64,000 nucleotides of DNA from Burkholderia pyrrocinia (GCF_018417535.1 NZ_CP070977.1:2914001-2978000), one strand, 5' to 3'. Shown: positions 34,628 through 45,875, counted from the stretch's first letter. Notes: generated from the letters alone by a model not told the origin. Numbers and translations are program-made.

Positions 34628-35719
34628 TCACACGCGCTGCACGCGGTCGCCCATCGTCGCCAGTCGCGCCATCACGCGGCGGCTCATGTCGGCGAGCGGT
34701 GCGATCTCGTCGGCACCGCCGAGCGCGATCGCCTCGCGCGGCATCCCGAACACGATGCAGCTCGCTTCATCCTGCGCGAAAGTGTGCGCGCCCGCGCGTT
34801 TCATTTCCAGCAGGCCGGCCGCGCCGTCGCGGCCCATCCCGGTGAGGATCACGCCGATCGCGTTCTTGCCCGCGTGCGTCGCCGCCGAGCGGAACAGCAC
34901 GTCGACCGACGGGCGGTGGCGATTCACCGGCGGTTCGTCCGACAGTTGCGCGATGTAGTTCGCGCCGCTTCTCGCGAGCAGCAGGTGCGCATGGCCCGGC
35001 GCGATGTACGCGTGGCCCGGCAGCACGCGCTCGCCGTGCTCGGCTTCCTTCACCGCGATCCGGCACAGGCCGTTCAGCCGCTGCGCGAACGATTTCGTGA
35101 AACCCGGCGGCATGTGCTGCGCGATCAGCACGGCCGGCGCATCCGGCGGCAGCGGCGTCAGCACTTCGCGGATCGCCTCGGTGCCGCCCGTCGACGCGCC
35201 GATGATGATCAGCTTCTCGGTACTGACGAGCGGGTTGTTGAGCATCGGCGCAGCCGGCTGGCTGTCCGCCTCGCGCGCGACGGCCTGCGGCTGCGGCGCC
35301 TGGCGCACCCGCGCGCGCGCCGCCGCGCGGATCTTGTCGGCGAGCTTCTCCGCGTAGTCGAGCATCCCGTCGCGAATCCCGACGCGCGGCTTCGTGACGA
35401 AATCCACCGCGCCCAGTTCGAGCGCGCGCAGCGTGATTTCCGAGCCGCGCTCGGTCAGCGACGACACCATCACGACCGGCATCGGCCGCAGGCGCATCAG
35501 CTTCTCGAGGAAGTCGAGCCCGTCCATGCGCGGCATTTCGACGTCGAGCGTGAGCACGTCGGGGTTGTGCTGCTTGATGAGCTCGCGCGCGACGAGCGGA
35601 TCGGGCGCGGTCGCGCACACCGTCATGTCGGGCTGGCTGTTGATGATCTCCGTCATCAGGCTGCGGATCAGCGCCGAATCGTCGACGCACAATACTTTGA
35701 TCTTCTGCACTGCGGTCAT
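34628..35719 (-). CDS. cheB: Chemotaxis methylesterase/deamidase CheB
   Basis: A 363-aa protein: receiver domain (1-~125; [10 protein letters not shown], phosphoacceptor in [12 protein letters not shown]), a linker rich in Ala/Gln/Arg, and the methylesterase domain (~170-360) with the Ser-His-Asp triad in [18 protein letters not shown] and GMGRDGAAG. It removes methyl groups from receptors for adaptation. Start ATG 35719 overlaps the cheD stop by 4 bases. Confidence 0.96.
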   Translation of the reverse strand: MTAVQKIKVLCVDDSALIRSLMTEIINSQPDMTVCATAPDPLVARELIKQHNPDVLTLDVEMPRMDGLDFLEKLMRLRPMPVVMVSSLTERGSEITLRALELGAVDFVTKPRVGIRDGMLDYAEKLADKIRAAARARVRQAPQPQAVAREADSQPAAPMLNNPLVSTEKLIIIGASTGGTEAIREVLTPLPPDAPAVLIAQHMPPGFTKSFAQRLNGLCRIAVKEAEHGERVLPGHAYIAPGHAHLLLARSGANYIAQLSDEPPVNRHRPSVDVLFRSAATHAGKNAIGVILTGMGRDGAAGLLEMKRAGAHTFAQDEASCIVFGMPREAIALGGADEIAPLADMSRRVMARLATMGDRVQRV

Positions 35720-36495
35720 GCCTCCTGCTTTTTCGATAGGTTCGCCGCATAAGGGCTCCCGGCGGACGGGGTCGCCGCCCGCACGCCGCCGGTACTGCCC
35801 GCGCTGCCGGTGCCGCCCGGCGTCGCGCCGCGCGCGCCGAACAGTTCGATGCGCGGGCGCGTCGGCTGCGGCGCGGCCGGCCGCTTCGCCGCGAACAGCT
35901 CGACGTGCGCGCGCGGCCGTGCGGCGCGCTCGCGATCGGCCTCGCGCGCGAGCGCAGCTTCGCGCTCGGTGACGCCCGGCACCTGCAGCCGCAGCTTCTT
36001 CACCATCGCGCGCCCGGTGTTCGGCATGAACGCGACCTTGCGCGGGTGCACGCCCTGCAAGTCTTCCGCCGTGATGCGGATGCGTTCGAGCGCGAGGTAG
36101 CGGCGCACGAAATCCGCGTTGCGATCGCCGATGTTGATCGTCGTCATCCCGGCCAGCACGGCCGCGCCGCCGAACACCTTCGCCTCGATGCGCTCGCGGC
36201 GCCCGCCGGCCTTGATCAGCTCGTTGATCAGCACTTCCATCGCGTACGCACCGTAGCGCATCGATTCCGACGCGGCCGCGCCCGGATCGGCGCCATCGTC
36301 GGGCAGCATGAAGTGGTTCATCCCGCCGATGCCCGCGTACGGGTCGTGCAGGCACGCGGCAACGCACGAGCCGAGCACGGTCATCAGCACCATGTCCTCG
36401 GACGTCGTGTAGAACTCGTTCGGCAGCAGCTTCACGCCGGGCCGGCCGAAGTGGTTGTCGAAATAGCGATTGGTCGCGATCGGCAGTGCGCTCAT
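35716..36495 (-). CDS. cheD: Chemoreceptor glutamine deamidase CheD
   Basis: A 259-aa protein. The core (about 25-190) has the catalytic triad region [14 protein letters not shown] (Cys), GGMNHFMLP (His) and NTGR..VKKLRL. It deamidates receptor glutamines and tunes CheA. A further 65 residues of Ala/Pro/Arg-rich sequence extend past the core; most CheD proteins are 160-220 aa. The ATG at 36495 overlaps the cheR stop. Confidence 0.94.
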   Translation of the reverse strand: MSALPIATNRYFDNHFGRPGVKLLPNEFYTTSEDMVLMTVLGSCVAACLHDPYAGIGGMNHFMLPDDGADPGAAASESMRYGAYAMEVLINELIKAGGRRERIEAKVFGGAAVLAGMTTINIGDRNADFVRRYLALERIRITAEDLQGVHPRKVAFMPNTGRAMVKKLRLQVPGVTEREAALAREADRERAARPRAHVELFAAKRPAAPQPTRPRIELFGARGATPGGTGSAGSTGGVRAATPSAGSPYAANLSKKQEA

Positions 36496-37484
36496 CCGCG
36501 ATCTCCATAGGCGGGCGCGGCACCCGCGGCCCGCGCACGCACGGGCGACGGCATGGCAGCCGCCGCGGGCGCCTGCGCGCCACGCGGCCGCGCGCCCTGC
36601 GCGGCGTCGCGGGTCAGTTCGTACACCGTCTGCCCGCGCAGCCGGAACGCCTGCGTGACATACGTGAAGTTTTCCGAATGGCCGGCAAACAGCAGCCCGC
36701 CCGGCTTCACGAGCGGCTCGAAGCGCGACAGCACCTGCCCCTGCGTCGGCTTGTCGAAATAGATCATCACGTTGCGGCAGAAGATCGCGTCGAACGGCTT
36801 CGCGATCCCGTAGTCCGCATCGGTCAGGTTCAACTGCTCGAAGCGGATCATCGCGCGCAGCTCGGGGCGCACCTTCACGCGGCCGGCCTGCGCGCCCGTG
36901 CCCTTCAGGAAGAAGCGCTTCAGCCGCTCGGGCGACAGGTGCTTGACCTGGTCGTACGTATAGATCCCGGCTTCCGCCTTCGCGAGCACCTGCGTGTCGA
37001 GATCGGTCGCGAGGATCGACGCGCTGCGCGCCGCCGATTCGCCGAGCGCCTCGATCAGCGTGATCGCGATCGAGTACGGCTCCTCGCCGGTCGACGCCGC
37101 CGAGCACCAGACCGACACGGGCGCCGGCCGCCCTTTCACGAAGTCCGACAGGATCGGGAAGTGGTGCGACTCGCGGAAGAACGCGGTCAGGTTGGTCGTC
37201 AGCGCGTTGGTGAACGCTTCCCACTCGAGCGGATTGTCTTCCTGCTCGAGCAGGTCGAGGTAGTCGCGGAACGTGTCGAGGCCGCGCGCGCGCAGCCGCC
37301 GCGCGAGACGGCTGTACGCCATGTCGCGCTTGTGCTCGGACAGCGAGATCCCCGCGCGTTGATGGATCAGCGCGCGGATGCGGGCGAAATCCGCGCCCGT
37401 GAACGCGAAGTCGCGCCCCGGCTCGCCCGCGCGAGGCGAGGCATCCGGTGCATCGGGTCGAAACGGCGCGCGCGCGTGCGGCAT
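36492..37484 (-). CDS. cheR: Chemoreceptor methyltransferase CheR
   Basis: A 330-aa SAM-dependent enzyme that methylates receptor glutamates. N-terminal helical domain ([16 protein letters not shown]), then the Rossmann domain with [27 protein letters not shown] and [14 protein letters not shown]. An Ala/Pro-rich tail of about 40 residues ends the protein. Situated directly after the receptor gene, which carries a CheR-tethering pentapeptide. Confidence 0.96.
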   Translation of the reverse strand: MPHARAPFRPDAPDASPRAGEPGRDFAFTGADFARIRALIHQRAGISLSEHKRDMAYSRLARRLRARGLDTFRDYLDLLEQEDNPLEWEAFTNALTTNLTAFFRESHHFPILSDFVKGRPAPVSVWCSAASTGEEPYSIAITLIEALGESAARSASILATDLDTQVLAKAEAGIYTYDQVKHLSPERLKRFFLKGTGAQAGRVKVRPELRAMIRFEQLNLTDADYGIAKPFDAIFCRNVMIYFDKPTQGQVLSRFEPLVKPGGLLFAGHSENFTYVTQAFRLRGQTVYELTRDAAQGARPRGAQAPAAAAMPSPVRARAAGAAPAYGDRG

Positions 37485-37487
37485 GGC

Positions 37488-39452
37488 TTAGAAGGTCTCC
37501 CAGTCGTCGTCGGACGTGCCGGCCGCGGCCAGCGCCGGCTTCTCGCCGTTCAGCGCCGGGCGCACGAGCGCGGGCTTCGCGGCCGGCTTGTCCGCCGGTG
37601 CGGCGGCCGCCTTCGCGAGACGCGGCCCGTAGCCGCCGGCGGCGGCGCCGCGGGAAGCAGGTGCGTCCTTCGGCGTGCGCGCACCGTGGTCCGCCGCGCG
37701 CTTCGGCTGGCTCGCGCCCGCTGCGGCCGACACGGCCGCATGCGACGCCGGCGCGGCGCGCCGTGCGGATTGCGCGGCAGCCTGCGGCGCCGGCAGCGCG
37801 GCGACCGGCGCAGCGTCGTAGCGCGGTTCCGACGGCAGTGCCGCCGGTTCATGCGCGACCGGCCGCGCGACGCCGCGCGCCGGCGCGAGCACGATGCCGC
37901 CCGCCACGCGCCAGCCCGACACGATCGCCTTCATCTGGCGCGTCTGCTCCTCGAGCGACGCGGCCGCGGCCGCCGCCTGCTCGACGAGCGCCGCGTTCTG
38001 CTGCGTGACCGAATCCATCTGGCCGACCGCGCGGTTGACCTGCTCGATGCCGGTCGACTGCTCGTCCGACGCGGCGCTGATCTCGCCCATGATGTCGGTC
38101 ACGCGGCGCACGGCCTGCACGATCTCGTCCATCGTCGAGCCCGCGCGCGCGACGAGCGCCGACCCGCTGTCGACCTTCCCGACCGAATCGCCGATCAGCT
38201 GCTTGATTTCCTTCGCGGCGCTCGCGCTGCGCTGCGCGAGCGAGCGCACCTCGCCCGCGACCACCGCGAAGCCGCGGCCCTGCTCGCCCGCACGCGCGGC
38301 TTCGACCGCCGCGTTCAGCGCGAGAATGTTGGTCTGGAACGCGATGCCTTCGATCGTGCCGATGATGTCGACGACCTTGCCCGAGCTCGTCGCGATGTCC
38401 TGCATCGTCGACACGACCTGGCCGACCACCTCGCCGCCCTGCGTCGCGATGTCCGACGCGTTCACCGCGAGCTGGCTCGCCTGCCGCGCGTTCTCCGCGT
38501 TCTGCCGTACGGTGCCCGTCAGTTGCTCCATGCTCGACGCGGTTTCCTGCAGCGACGCGGCCTGCTCCTCGGTGCGCTGCGACAGGTCGATGTTGCCGGT
38601 CGCGATCTCGCGCGCGCCGACGTCGATCGACTCGGTGCCGCGATGCACGGCCTGCACCATCGTCGTAACGGCGTCCTGCATCCGCTTGATGCCGCCGAAC
38701 AGGCGGCCGATCTCGTTCGTGCTGAACACGTTCACCGGCTGCGTGAGGTCGCCGCCGGCGATCCGCTCGAAGTGCGCGATCGCGTCCTCGAGCGGCTTCA
38801 CGATCAGCCCGCGCAGCGCGAAGCGGATCGCGATCACGACGACGAACGCGATCGCGATGCCGGCCGCGATCAGCGCGACCATCAGCGAGATCTGCGACTG
38901 CGTCGCGGCCTGGCGCTCTTCCGCGCGCTTCTGCAGCGACGCGACCACGGCCGACGCGGCCTGGTCGTACGCGACGAACATCGGGCTGATCCTGGTGTCG
39001 GCGACCGCGTGGTACGCCGCCATGTCGCCGGCGCGCGCGGCCGCGAACTCGGGCTCGACGCCCTCCTTCACGATCGTCGTATAGCGTGCCGACAGCTCGT
39101 CGACGAGCGCCTGCTCGACCCCGAGCTTCGGCGTCGACTGGAACGCCTGCCAGTTCTGGTTCGACTTCGCGTACAACTCCTGCGCGCGGTCGAGCACCTT
39201 GGCCGCGTCGGCCGTGTTGCCGGCTTCCGTCAGCGACCTGAAGCGATCGAGCGACACGCGCGCGCGCAGCAGGTACGACGACGTGTCGTCGAGCGTATGG
39301 ATCGCCGGCAGGTCGACGTGCGCGATCTCGTCGAGCGAGCGGCTCGCCTGATTGAGCGCGTAGAGGCCGAGCCCGCCGACCGAGGCGGCCAGGCACACGA
39401 GGATGAGTCCGACCGCCGTGAGCGTCGTGCGGATCGACCAGTTATGCAACAT
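37488..39452 (-). CDS. Methyl-accepting chemotaxis protein (Tar/Tsr type) with CheR-tether tail
   Basis: A 654-aa transmembrane receptor: TM1 at 7-30, a four-helix periplasmic ligand domain (~35-190), TM2 (~192-215), HAMP (~216-270), and the signalling domain with the hairpin tip [20 protein letters not shown]. After the coiled coil comes an unusually long Ala/Pro/Arg-rich linker (~120 residues) that ends DDWETF, nearly the NWETF pentapeptide that tethers CheR and CheB in enterobacteria. Ligand unknown. Embedded in the che operon next to cheR. Confidence 0.93.
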   Translation of the reverse strand: MLHNWSIRTTLTAVGLILVCLAASVGGLGLYALNQASRSLDEIAHVDLPAIHTLDDTSSYLLRARVSLDRFRSLTEAGNTADAAKVLDRAQELYAKSNQNWQAFQSTPKLGVEQALVDELSARYTTIVKEGVEPEFAAARAGDMAAYHAVADTRISPMFVAYDQAASAVVASLQKRAEERQAATQSQISLMVALIAAGIAIAFVVVIAIRFALRGLIVKPLEDAIAHFERIAGGDLTQPVNVFSTNEIGRLFGGIKRMQDAVTTMVQAVHRGTESIDVGAREIATGNIDLSQRTEEQAASLQETASSMEQLTGTVRQNAENARQASQLAVNASDIATQGGEVVGQVVSTMQDIATSSGKVVDIIGTIEGIAFQTNILALNAAVEAARAGEQGRGFAVVAGEVRSLAQRSASAAKEIKQLIGDSVGKVDSGSALVARAGSTMDEIVQAVRRVTDIMGEISAASDEQSTGIEQVNRAVGQMDSVTQQNAALVEQAAAAAASLEEQTRQMKAIVSGWRVAGGIVLAPARGVARPVAHEPAALPSEPRYDAAPVAALPAPQAAAQSARRAAPASHAAVSAAAGASQPKRAADHGARTPKDAPASRGAAAGGYGPRLAKAAAAPADKPAAKPALVRPALNGEKPALAAAGTSDDDWETF

Positions 39453-39489
39453 TGCAGATTCTCCCGAAATTCCTGCGCACGCGGCGCAC

Positions 39490-40023
39490 TTACCCGCCGA
39501 GCGACTCGATCAGCGCCATTTCACGGCTCGACATCAGCTTCTCGATGTCCATCAGGATCAACATCCGGCCGTCGACCGTGCCGAGGCCCGTCAGGTACTC
39601 GGTCGTCAGCGTCGCGCCGAATTCCGGCGCCGGCATGATCTGGTCGGTCTGCAGCGTCAGCACGTCCGACACGCCGTCGACCACCATCCCGACCACGCGA
39701 TGCGCAACGTTCAGGATGATCACGACGGTCTGGTGGTCGTACTCGACGCGGCCGAGATGGAACTTGATCCGCATGTCGACGATCGGCACGATGATCCCGC
39801 GCAGGTTGATCACGCCCTTGATGAACTCCGGCGCGTTCGCGATGCGCGTGACGCTGTCGTAGCCGCGGATCTCCTGCACCTTCAGGATGTCGATCCCGTA
39901 TTCCTCGTCGCCGAGCGTGAACACGAGGAATTCCTGGCCCGTCGCGTCGCCTTGCGCCGCGTCGCGGCGGCTCGTCGCCGCGTTCGCCGCGGCCGGATTG
40001 ATCATTTGGACTTCAGCAGACAC
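39490..40023 (-). CDS. cheW: Chemotaxis coupling protein CheW
   Basis: A 177-aa adaptor linking receptors to CheA. The SH3-like double barrel includes [37 protein letters not shown] and [10 protein letters not shown]. The start is GTG at 40023, with a G-rich ribosome site; a later ATG at codon 7 is possible. About 25 residues precede the fold. Confidence 0.95.
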   Translation of the reverse strand: MSAEVQMINPAAANAATSRRDAAQGDATGQEFLVFTLGDEEYGIDILKVQEIRGYDSVTRIANAPEFIKGVINLRGIIVPIVDMRIKFHLGRVEYDHQTVVIILNVAHRVVGMVVDGVSDVLTLQTDQIMPAPEFGATLTTEYLTGLGTVDGRMLILMDIEKLMSSREMALIESLGG

Positions 40024-40052
40024 GTTTGCCCCCAATCGGTTGATGGCGAGAG

Positions 40053-42323
40053 TCAGAACATCGCGAGCTCGGCGCCGGCACGGGCGCCGTGCATCGCACG
40101 GGTTTCGCGGTTCAGTGCCGCGACGTCGACGATCAGCGCGACGCTGCCGTCGCCGAGGATGGTCGCCGCCGAGATGCCGTGCACCTTGCGGTAGTTGGTT
40201 TCGAGGTTCTTCACGACCACCTGCTGCTGGCCGACCAGCTCGTCGATCAGCATCGCGAAGCGGCGTCCCTCGGTTTCCATGATCGTGACGATCCCCTGCG
40301 TCGGGTCGGTGCGCGCGTCCTCGACCGAGAACACTTCGTGCAGCGCGACCAGCGGCAGGTATTCGCCGCGCACGCGCACCACGCGCTCGCCGTTGCCGAC
40401 CGTGTAGATGTCGTCGTTCGACGGCTGCAGAGACTCCATCACGAAGTTCAGCGGCAGGATGAAGATCTCGCTGCCGACCTTCACCGACATCCCGTCGAGG
40501 ATCGCGAGCGTCAGCGGCAGCACGATCCGCGTGGTCGTGCCGCGGCCGGCCTGCGACGTGATCTCGACGTGGCCGCCCATCGACTGGATGTTGCGCTTCA
40601 CGACGTCCATCCCGACGCCGCGGCCCGACACGTCCGTCACCGTCTCGGCGGTCGAGAAGCCCGGCGCGAAGATCAGGTTCCACACCTCTTCGTCGCTGAT
40701 GTTGTCGGACACCTGCATGCCCTGCTTCGCGGCCTTCGCGAGGATCCGTTCGCGGTTCAGGCCCGCGCCGTCGTCGCTGACCTCGATCACGATGTTGCCG
40801 CCGTGATGCGCGGCCGACAGCACGAGCTGGCCGACCGCGTCCTTGCCGGCGGCGACGCGCTTGTCGACGGTTTCGATCCCGTGATCGAGGCTGTTGCGCA
40901 CGAGGTGGGTGAGCGGATCGATGATCCGTTCGATCAGGCTCTTGTCGAGCTCGGTCGCCTGGCCGAACGTGACGAGCTCGACCTGCTTGCCGAGCTTGCC
41001 GGCGAGGTCGCGCACGAGCCGCGGGAAGCGGCTGAACACGTAGTCCATCGGCATCATGCGGATCGACATCACGGCTTCCTGCAGGTCGCGCGCGTTGCGC
41101 TCGAGCTGCGCCATCCCGTTGAACAGGCGATCGTGCAGCGCCGGATCGAACGCGCTCGCGGTCTCCGCGAGCATCGCCTGCGTGATCACGAGCTCACCGA
41201 CGAGGTTGATCAGCTGGTCGACCTTCTCGACGCCGACGCGGATCGAGCTGCCTTCGGCGCCCGATGCGGCCGCGGCGGCCGGGCGCGCGCGCTTGTCGTC
41301 GTGATGCGCGGCGGCCTGCCCCGCGTGGTCGGCCTGCGGCTGTTGGGGGTGCTGCTGCGGTTGGGCTGCTGCGGCGGCCGCGGCCGGCTCGGCGGGAGCG
41401 GGGGCCGGCGCCGGTGCGGCCGGTTGCGGCGCGGCGGCCTGCGGCGTGAATACCTCGACCCGCGCGGGTTGCGCGGCGGCGGCCGGTTCGGCAGCCGGTG
41501 CAGCGGCATCCTGCGCGGCAGCCGTTGCCGCCGGCGCGGCCGGCGCCGTGCCGTGCGCGACGCAGATCTGGCTTTCGTCGATCACGAAGCAGCACACGGC
41601 GACGATGTCGTCGGATGGCACGTCCGATTCGAGCCACAGCGTCAGGTCGGCGCCCGCTTCCTCGCGGCCGACGATCCGGCCGAGGTTGCCGAGTTCTTCG
41701 GTGAGCAGCGTCTGGTCCTTCGCGTCCACGCCCACGAGCGTGATCTTCAGGTGCGGGCCTCCAACGCCTGCGTCGGCCGCCGGATGCGCGGCCGCGACGG
41801 CCTGCTCGACGACGTGATCGGGCGCGCGATCGCCGCCGGCGGCGGGCGCCGCGGCCGATGCGACGGCAGCGGCGGCCGGTGCGGCATCAGCGGCGACCGG
41901 CGCAGCCGCAACGGCTGCCGGCGCGCCCGCGCCGCTCTCGGCCTTCAGCCGTTCGAGCTTCGCGCAGATCGTCGCGGCGGCCGCCGCGTCCGGTTCGGCG
42001 CTCGCGCGGTAGTCGACGAGCTGGTCGGACAGCACGTCCTTGGTCTCGAGGAACGCGTCGACCATGTCCTTGGTCAGCGTCAGCTCATGGTTGCGCGCGC
42101 GGTCGAGCAGCGATTCGAGGATGTGCGTGGTATCGGTCAGCGCGGAAAAGCCGAACGTCGCGGCGCCGCCCTTGATCGAATGTGCGGCGCGGAAGATCGC
42201 GGCCAGGTCTTCGGGGTCGGGCGAGTCGACGTCGAGGTTCAGCAGAAGCTGCTCCATCTGCGCGAGCAACTCGTCCGCTTCGTCGAAAAAGGTCTGATAG
42301 AACTGCGTGATGTCGAGAGTCAT
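40053..42323 (-). CDS. cheA: Chemotaxis histidine kinase CheA
   Basis: A 756-aa kinase. P1/Hpt domain with phosphorylated His48 (RAAHSIKGG), a CheY/CheB-binding P2 part (~165-260), a long Ala/Pro/Gln linker, the dimerisation domain ([20 protein letters not shown]), the ATPase domain ([13 protein letters not shown] box, [10 protein letters not shown]1 box, GRGVGMDVV) and a CheW-like P5 domain. Autophosphorylates and passes phosphate to CheY and CheB. Confidence 0.97.
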   Translation of the reverse strand: MTLDITQFYQTFFDEADELLAQMEQLLLNLDVDSPDPEDLAAIFRAAHSIKGGAATFGFSALTDTTHILESLLDRARNHELTLTKDMVDAFLETKDVLSDQLVDYRASAEPDAAAAATICAKLERLKAESGAGAPAAVAAAPVAADAAPAAAAVASAAAPAAGGDRAPDHVVEQAVAAAHPAADAGVGGPHLKITLVGVDAKDQTLLTEELGNLGRIVGREEAGADLTLWLESDVPSDDIVAVCCFVIDESQICVAHGTAPAAPAATAAAQDAAAPAAEPAAAAQPARVEVFTPQAAAPQPAAPAPAPAPAEPAAAAAAAQPQQHPQQPQADHAGQAAAHHDDKRARPAAAAASGAEGSSIRVGVEKVDQLINLVGELVITQAMLAETASAFDPALHDRLFNGMAQLERNARDLQEAVMSIRMMPMDYVFSRFPRLVRDLAGKLGKQVELVTFGQATELDKSLIERIIDPLTHLVRNSLDHGIETVDKRVAAGKDAVGQLVLSAAHHGGNIVIEVSDDGAGLNRERILAKAAKQGMQVSDNISDEEVWNLIFAPGFSTAETVTDVSGRGVGMDVVKRNIQSMGGHVEITSQAGRGTTTRIVLPLTLAILDGMSVKVGSEIFILPLNFVMESLQPSNDDIYTVGNGERVVRVRGEYLPLVALHEVFSVEDARTDPTQGIVTIMETEGRRFAMLIDELVGQQQVVVKNLETNYRKVHGISAATILGDGSVALIVDVAALNRETRAMHGARAGAELAMF

Positions 42324-42360
42324 GCCCGGTCACCGGTTGGATTCGTCGCGTTCATTCATG

Positions 42361-42738
42361 TCAGGATGCAGCCGGCTCGGACAGCGTCGCGACCAGGTCG
42401 ACCAGCACGGCCGGGTCGATCGGCTTCTCGATCCAGCCGGTCGCGCCCGCGTCGCGCGCGGCGTCCTTGAACGCATCGCTGCCTTCGGTCGTCAGCACGA
42501 GGATCGGCGTGTCCGCATACGCGCTCAGCTTGCGCAGCGCGGCGATCACCTCGAGCCCGCTCTTGCGCGGCATGTTCTGGTCGGTCAGCACCAGGTCGTA
42601 CGGCGCGGTTGCGGCCATGTCGAAGCCGGCTTCGCCGTCCGGCGCCACCGTCACGTCGTAGCCGGCCTGCGCAAGCGTTGCCTGCAGCAGCGCACGCATG
42701 GTCGCGGAGTCGTCGATGGCGAGAATGGTTCGGATCAT
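42361..42738 (-). CDS. Single-domain response regulator, CheY-like
   Basis: A 125-aa receiver domain (LAIDDSATMRALL, phosphoacceptor in VLTDQNMPRKSGLE, VLTTEG, IEKPIDP). It lies between motB and cheA, the usual place of a cheY paralogue in Burkholderia. It could act as a phosphate sink or second regulator of the motor. Start at 42738. Confidence 0.9.
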   Translation of the reverse strand: MIRTILAIDDSATMRALLQATLAQAGYDVTVAPDGEAGFDMAATAPYDLVLTDQNMPRKSGLEVIAALRKLSAYADTPILVLTTEGSDAFKDAARDAGATGWIEKPIDPAVLVDLVATLSEPAAS

Positions 42739-42845
42739 GTCAGCCTCCGCAGGGCCGCCCCAAGGTGGCTGACCGCCCCCTCGGGGGGCAGCGAACAAAG
42801 TGAGCGTGGGGGTTGTTTCATGCGTGTCTCGGAATCTTGTGAACG

Positions 42846-43865
42846 TCAGGGTTTCGGCGCCGCGACGGCGGCGCTCGCAACCACCGGACGCGCGGCCGGC
42901 GCCGGGCCGGCGAGCTGCTGCGCAAGCAGCTTCGAGCCCGCCGCGTCGGCCGACAGCGTCGTGGTCGTCGCGTCGTCGCGCATCAGCGCTTCTTCGGATT
43001 TGCGGTTCAGCACGATCACGCTGATCCGGCGGTTTTCCGGATCGAGCGGGTCGGCCTTGTTCAGGTTCTGCGTCGACGCGAGGCCGAGCACACGCAGCAC
43101 TTTCGCCTCGTCCATGCCTCCGGAGATCAGTTCGCGGCGCGACGCGTTCGCGCGGTCGGCCGACAGCTCCCAGTTGCTGTAGCCGCCCTCGCCGCCCGCG
43201 TATGGCACGGCGTCGGTGTGGCCCTGGACGATGATCCGGTTCGGCACGTCGTTCAGCGTCTTGCCGATCTCGCGCAGGATGTCGCGCATGTACGGCTCGA
43301 CGTGGTCGCTCGACATCGCGAACATCGGCCGCTTCTGCGTATCGACGATCTCGATGCGCAACCCCATCAGCGTCGAGTCGATGCGGATCTGCTGCTTGAA
43401 CTGGCGCAGCGTCGGGTTGGCCTCGATCGCGGCCATCAGCTTGATCTGCAGGTCGTGCAGGCGCGCCTGCTCGCGCCGCTCGATCGCGCCCTGCGCCTGC
43501 GCTTGCGCCTGCTCGTCGACCGGCTTCGCGACGCGCTCGGCGAGCGACGTCGTGCCGTCGGTGCGGCGCAGCGTGCCGGCGTCGGCGCTCGACAGGTCGC
43601 GGCCGCCGGCGTTGATGATGCTGGAGTCCTGCGAGCTGCGGTCGCCGCTGCCGAACAGCGCGGCCTTCAGCGGCGTGTTGAAGTATTCGGCGATCCCCTT
43701 CAACTGCACCGGCGTGACCGAGCTGAGCAGCCACATCAGCAGGAAGAACGCCATCATCGCGGTCATGAAGTCCGCGTACGCGAGCTTCCATGCGCCGCCG
43801 TGATGGCCCTTCTTTGCCGGGGCCACCCGCTTGACGACGATCGCGCGATCCTTGCTCTTGCTCAT
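42846..43865 (-). CDS. motB: Flagellar stator protein MotB
   Basis: A 339-aa stator subunit. One TM helix near residues 27-50 (YADFMTAMMAFFLLMWLLS) contains the proton-path Asp32. The C-terminal OmpA-like peptidoglycan-binding domain (~190-300) holds IIVQGHTDAVPY and WELSADRANASRREL. The MotA partner lies 13 bases upstream. The last 45 residues are low-complexity. Confidence 0.95.
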   Translation of the reverse strand: MSKSKDRAIVVKRVAPAKKGHHGGAWKLAYADFMTAMMAFFLLMWLLSSVTPVQLKGIAEYFNTPLKAALFGSGDRSSQDSSIINAGGRDLSSADAGTLRRTDGTTSLAERVAKPVDEQAQAQAQGAIERREQARLHDLQIKLMAAIEANPTLRQFKQQIRIDSTLMGLRIEIVDTQKRPMFAMSSDHVEPYMRDILREIGKTLNDVPNRIIVQGHTDAVPYAGGEGGYSNWELSADRANASRRELISGGMDEAKVLRVLGLASTQNLNKADPLDPENRRISVIVLNRKSEEALMRDDATTTTLSADAAGSKLLAQQLAGPAPAARPVVASAAVAAPKP

Positions 43866-43878
43866 CGGGCGCTCCGCG

Positions 43879-44739
43879 TCACTTCGCCTTCACGCGGCGC
43901 ACGTGCTCTTCGAGCTCGGAAAACGACGGCCGCTCGGTCGAGAACAGCACCTTGCGGCCGAACTCGACCGCAATCGCCGGCGCATAGCCGTTCAGCGTCG
44001 CGAGGATCGTCACCTTGATGCACTGGAACATCTTGGTCGACTCGGCGACGCGCTGCTCCGCGAGGCTCGCGAGCGGCCCGATCAGCCCGTACGACAGCAG
44101 GATCCCGAGGAACGTGCCCACCAGCGCCTGCGCGATCATCGCGCCGAGCACCGCGGGCGGCTTGTCGGCGGACGCCATCGTGTGCACGACGCCCATCACG
44201 GCCGCGACGATGCCGAACGCCGGCATCGCGTCGCCGACGCGCATCAGCGCGTGCGCGGGGCCTTCGCCTTCCGCGTGATGCGTCTCGATCTCCTCGTCCA
44301 TCAGGCTCTCGATCTCGAATGCATTCATGTTGCCGCCCACCATCAGGCGCAGGTAGTCGGTCAGGAATTCGACGATGTGGTGATCGGCGAGGATCTTCGG
44401 GTATTGCGTGAAGATCGGGCTCTTTTCCGGATCGTCGATGTCGGCCTCGAGCGTCAGCGTGCCTTCCTTGCGCGCTTTCGCGAGCAGCACGTACAGGAGC
44501 GCCATCAGCTCCATATAGACGTCCTTCGTGTATTTCGAGCCCTTGAAGAGCGTCGGCAGCACGCGCAGCGTCGCCTTGATGGTCTTGCCGCCGTTGCCGA
44601 GGATGAATGCGCCGACGCCGGCACCCACGATCATCAGGATCTCGACGGGCTGGATCAAAGCGCCCAGATGCCCGCCTGCCAGCGCATAACCGCCGAAGAC
44701 GGACAACAGCGTCACGAGTGTTCCCACGATAATCAGCAC
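43879..44739 (-). CDS. motA: Flagellar stator protein MotA
   Basis: A 286-aa proton-channel subunit with four membrane helices (two near the N-terminus, two at ~170-230, including GIVAAVMGVVHTM and GTFLGILLSYGLIGPLA). The charged cytosolic loop (~60-165) interacts with FliG. The start is GTG at 44739 after a GAGGGA site. A sigma-28 promoter is found 48 bases upstream. First gene of the mot-che unit. Confidence 0.95.
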   Translation of the reverse strand: MLIIVGTLVTLLSVFGGYALAGGHLGALIQPVEILMIVGAGVGAFILGNGGKTIKATLRVLPTLFKGSKYTKDVYMELMALLYVLLAKARKEGTLTLEADIDDPEKSPIFTQYPKILADHHIVEFLTDYLRLMVGGNMNAFEIESLMDEEIETHHAEGEGPAHALMRVGDAMPAFGIVAAVMGVVHTMASADKPPAVLGAMIAQALVGTFLGILLSYGLIGPLASLAEQRVAESTKMFQCIKVTILATLNGYAPAIAVEFGRKVLFSTERPSFSELEEHVRRVKAK

Positions 44740-44786
44740 TGCCTGTCCCTCATGAAAGACCGGCGGGAAGATCGCCGTTAAGCAGG

Positions 44787-44813
44787 TTTACGGCAGTCGG
44801 CAGGAAAACTTTC
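44787..44813 (-). promoter_or_regulatory. Sigma-28 promoter of motA/che operon
   Basis: On the minus strand GAAAGTTT (44813-44806), an 11-base spacer and GCCGTAAA (44794-44787) match the FliA consensus TAAAGTTT-N11-GCCGATAA at 13 of 16 positions. Confidence 0.75.
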
Positions 44814-44907
44814 GCGACCGCCCGGCAGCGGCCCGACGGTGTTTACCAGCAATCGGCAGACGGTTCGCGCGGCCCGCGGCAGCCGCTCGCGCCCCGCCCG
44901 GCGGCGC

Positions 44908-45462
44908 TCAGGCCGCGGCGGCGGCCAGCTCGGCGCGCGCGGCGGCGGCCTTGCGGGTCTTGCCCGCACGCGACGGCGGCTGGCACAGGCCGCAGACGAA
45001 ACCTTGATGCGGATCATGCGCATGCGCGACGAAGTGGCCGCCGCAGCGCGTGCACGGGGTCATCTGCAGCATCCCCGAATCGAAGAAGCGCACGAGCGTC
45101 CACGCGCGCGTGAGGCTCAGCGCGGCCTCGTCGCCGGACAGGTTCACGTGCTCCTGATAGAGCCGGTACGCCTTCACGATCGACTGGATCGGCTCGCAGC
45201 GGCCGTGGTCCTGCATGAACCGGTAGATGTTGTAGAACAGCGACGAGTGGATGTTCGGCTGCCACGTCATGAACCAGTCGGTCGAGAACGGCAGCATCCC
45301 CTTCGGCGGCGACACGCCCTTCAGTTCCTTGTACAGCTTGATCAGGCGATCCCGCGACAGGCTCGTCTCCGCCTCCAGCAACTGCAGCCGGGCGCCCAGT
45401 TCGATCAGTTCGATGGCGAGGGTGATTTCCTTCACCTCGATCACGACGCTTTTGCTTGCCAT
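44908..45462 (-). CDS. flhC: Flagellar master regulator subunit FlhC
   Basis: A 184-aa subunit of the FlhD4C2 activator. The zinc site is visible as two Cys pairs, CTRCGGHF and VCGLCQ. The ending is basic and Ala-rich. The family segment LPFSTDWFMTWQPNIHSSLF is intact. FlhDC with sigma-70 activates class II flagellar genes. It follows flhD, as in all flhDC operons. The ATG at 45462 is used; an upstream extension has no similarity. Confidence 0.96.
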   Translation of the reverse strand: MASKSVVIEVKEITLAIELIELGARLQLLEAETSLSRDRLIKLYKELKGVSPPKGMLPFSTDWFMTWQPNIHSSLFYNIYRFMQDHGRCEPIQSIVKAYRLYQEHVNLSGDEAALSLTRAWTLVRFFDSGMLQMTPCTRCGGHFVAHAHDPHQGFVCGLCQPPSRAGKTRKAAAARAELAAAAA

Positions 45463-45554
45463 GGTGAAAACCGTCCGCTTGACGTTGTTCGGATGGATGG
45501 CCAATACGCTGCCGTCCGGCGCGGCACGCCGGGACAAACGCAAGGCGGGATGGA

Positions 45555-45875
45555 TCAGCGGACGCTTTCGACCTGCTGCCCGGCCATCAGGATGGCCGAG
45601 TGCGCGTGCGCGACGACATCGCTGCGGCCTTTGTCGGCGAGCGAGGACAGCAGCGCGTGATCGTCGAAGCGGAAGCGGCACAGCATCTGGTTCGACGCGG
45701 CGAGCTTCACGGTCTGGGCGAGCGTGAGGTTCGCGAGCATGTCGGCCAGTTCCTGGGAAACGCCCATGCGGAACATGCCCATCGCCTTGTCTTCCCGCAG
45801 CAGGCGCTGCGCGAGGAGGAGGTACGACAGGTTGACCTCTTTGATCTCACTGAGCATTTCGCTGGTAGCGCTCAT
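45555..45875 (-). CDS. flhD: Flagellar master regulator subunit FlhD
   Basis: A 106-aa helical protein: EIKEVNLSYLLLAQRLLREDK then GVSQELADMLANLTLAQTVKLAASNQMLCRFRFD, the FlhD signature. It forms the DNA-binding complex with FlhC. Start ATG 45875. A 667-bp regulatory region lies upstream. Confidence 0.95.
   Translation of the reverse strand: MSATSEMLSEIKEVNLSYLLLAQRLLREDKAMGMFRMGVSQELADMLANLTLAQTVKLAASNQMLCRFRFDDHALLSSLADKGRSDVVAHAHSAILMAGQQVESVR

Noticed and set aside
36486..39638. Very long plus-strand open frame opposite cheR and the receptor gene
   Set aside because: Arg/His-rich sequence without family resemblance; a mirror frame of high-GC minus-strand genes.
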